A stretch of 6,368 bases of DNA from Gemmatimonadota bacterium (GTDB lineage: Bacteria; Gemmatimonadota; Gemmatimonadetes; Gemmatimonadales; GWC2-71-9). A program made the translations under genes and the position numbers. Shown in pieces: positions 5,735-6,368 of this stretch. The stretch spans positions 1 through 6,368 of the forward strand of contig JAOUIC010000107.1 of NCBI GenBank assembly GCA_029884275.1. Direction: 5' to 3'. Position 1 is the stretch's first letter; the number at the start of each line of letters is the position of its first letter. Under the pieces are notes generated by a model that was given only the letters and a program-made list of their open reading frames with translations, searched no databases and was not told the origin of the DNA.

Positions 5735-6207
5735 TCAGTATTCGTTCCAGTCCACCCCGCCGAGATCGATCGAGTAGCAGTCGTTGGCGCAGGCTGCCGC
5801 CGCCCCAAGCATGACCCCGCCCAGAATGCCGACGGTCAGCCCGATGGCCTTCAAAGGAGCCCGTTTCCTGACCGCGACGGATTGGACGTCCGCCAGTGCG
5901 AAGGCAACAGTGTCGGCTGTCGCCACGGCGGTGTCGGGGCGGGCATTCTGGAGCGGCAAGGCGACGCTTCCTTTGGTTCCAGCCGGCTGCTTCAGTCCGA
6001 CAAGGCTGTCATTCCGCAGGATTGGGGAGTGGAGCTCGGACCGCGTGCTGTCGTGGAGCGTGAGCCGGACTGATTGGAGCGGCCCTCCCGGAGCAATTCC
6101 TCGGGAGTGACCTGCTGGGTCCGCCAGCTGGTGCAGGCCGCCTGGGCGATCAGGACCAGCACGGCCAGCAGGGCGCGGAGCCCGGAGTGGCGACGCCAGT
6201 AGCGCAT
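5735..6207 (-). pseudogene. Small lipoprotein-like membrane protein, broken by one frameshift
   Basis: The first frame starts at ATG 6207 with a good Shine-Dalgarno (GGAGG at 6212-6216, 4 bases away). It encodes a signal sequence (basic RRHSGLR, hydrophobic ALLAVLVLIAQAA) ending at C25, then TSWRTQQVTPEELLREG. It then turns into unlikely sequence and stops at 5992. The -1 frame takes over with PLQSVRLTLHDSTRSEL, LADVQSVAVRKR, a hydrophobic stretch IGLTVGILGGVMLGAAAA and the end CANDCYSIDLGGVDWNEY, stopping at 5735. Adding one base in the G-run near 6083-6089 would restore a 157-residue protein. The lipobox is imperfect (Q at -3), so lipidation is uncertain. The middle strands resemble small beta-barrel envelope proteins, but I do not recognise a named family. 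This may be a recent pseudogene or a sequencing error. Confidence 0.65.
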
Positions 6208-6292
6208 GGAGCCTCCAGAAGTTCGGGGCCCGCGCCACCGCACCGACGTGCGGCACCGGACCCAACCTGTTCTGGTGGCCAAGGTGGATTCC

Positions 6293-6314
6293 AGCGATCA
6301 AGCAGCAGTCAAGC
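6293..6314 (-). repeat. Tandem 11-base near-repeat upstream of the lipoprotein-like gene
   Basis: AGCGATCAAGC (6293-6303) and AGCAGTCAAGC (6304-6314) lie back to back and match at 9 of 11 positions. On the minus strand they contain TTGATC and TTGACT, which look like -35 elements, but no good -10 follows either at 16-18 bases. They lie about 85-105 bases before ATG 6207, so an operator role is possible but unproven. Confidence 0.25.
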
Positions 6315-6331
6315 GCTCGCCTCCCTGGTCG

Positions 6332-6368
6332 TCAATCGTCGTCGTCCTCGTGTTCCCGGTGCCCCTCC
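6332..6368 (-). CDS. Possible last codons of an upstream gene (runs off right edge)
   Basis: Twelve minus-strand codons from the right edge read EGHREHEDDDD followed by TGA at 6332-6334. An acidic, histidine-containing tail of this kind is common at protein ends, and the gap of 124 bases to the next ATG is reasonable. There is too little sequence to say what the gene is, or to exclude chance. Confidence 0.3.
   Translation of the reverse strand, partial: EGHREHEDDDD

Noticed and set aside
6238..6253. CCGCAC-CGAC-GTGCGG hairpin in the leader of the lipoprotein-like gene
   Set aside because: Six pairs in very GC-rich sequence, without a T-run or known riboswitch features, can occur by chance.
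6208..6301. Upstream start at ATG 6301 for the frame that ends at 5735
   Set aside because: It would give an intact 188-residue frame, but the N-terminal part is Pro/Arg/His-rich with no signal sequence. The other frame has a clear signal peptide and ribosome site, so a frameshift is the better reading.

Overview
The window is strongly GC-rich bacterial DNA with high G/C at third codon positions and dense genes, nearly all on the minus strand. A small lipoprotein-like gene with a C-T-S-W-R start to its mature part, a PSE-family transporter beside a cysteine dioxygenase, and the general style would fit Gemmatimonadota or a similar GC-rich phylum. That is an impression, not a phylogenetic result.

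Reading the minus strand from right to left: (i) at the right edge, perhaps the last codons of an incoming gene; (ii) a small secreted or lipoprotein gene (5735-6207) whose reading frame is broken once, near 6083; (iii) a spacer of about 240 bases with a long hairpin and a second copy of the last part of the tRNA gene; (iv) tRNA-Phe(GAA) on the plus strand with its own promoter; (v) a cysteine dioxygenase gene followed, with a 4-base GTGA overlap, by a UPF0324/YeiH putative sulfate exporter; (vi) a 76-base spacer with an inverted repeat and a proline-rich mini-ORF; (vii) upp (uracil phosphoribosyltransferase), a metallo-beta-lactamase/beta-CASP nuclease-like protein and a DUF218/YdcF-type membrane protein, tightly packed; (viii) a Nudix ADP-ribose pyrophosphatase-type gene and, 9 bases on, an ECF sigma factor cut by the left edge.

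Two functional groups can be read from this. The dioxygenase oxidises cysteine to cysteine sulfinate, whose breakdown gives sulfite and sulfate; the coupled exporter would remove the oxyanion, making a compact cysteine-sulfur disposal unit. The upp / beta-CASP / Nudix set fits nucleotide and RNA recycling, although only the tight spacing supports joint expression. The rest is ordinary housekeeping.

The points most worth a second look are the mammalian-like Cys and Tyr positions in the bacterial cysteine dioxygenase, the dioxygenase-exporter coupling, the duplicated tRNA 3' end (an integration-scar signature), the single-base frame break in the lipoprotein gene, and the proline-rich mini-ORF that ends on the upp start codon. 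I see no CRISPR array, transposase, integrase, phage gene or clearly new defence system.
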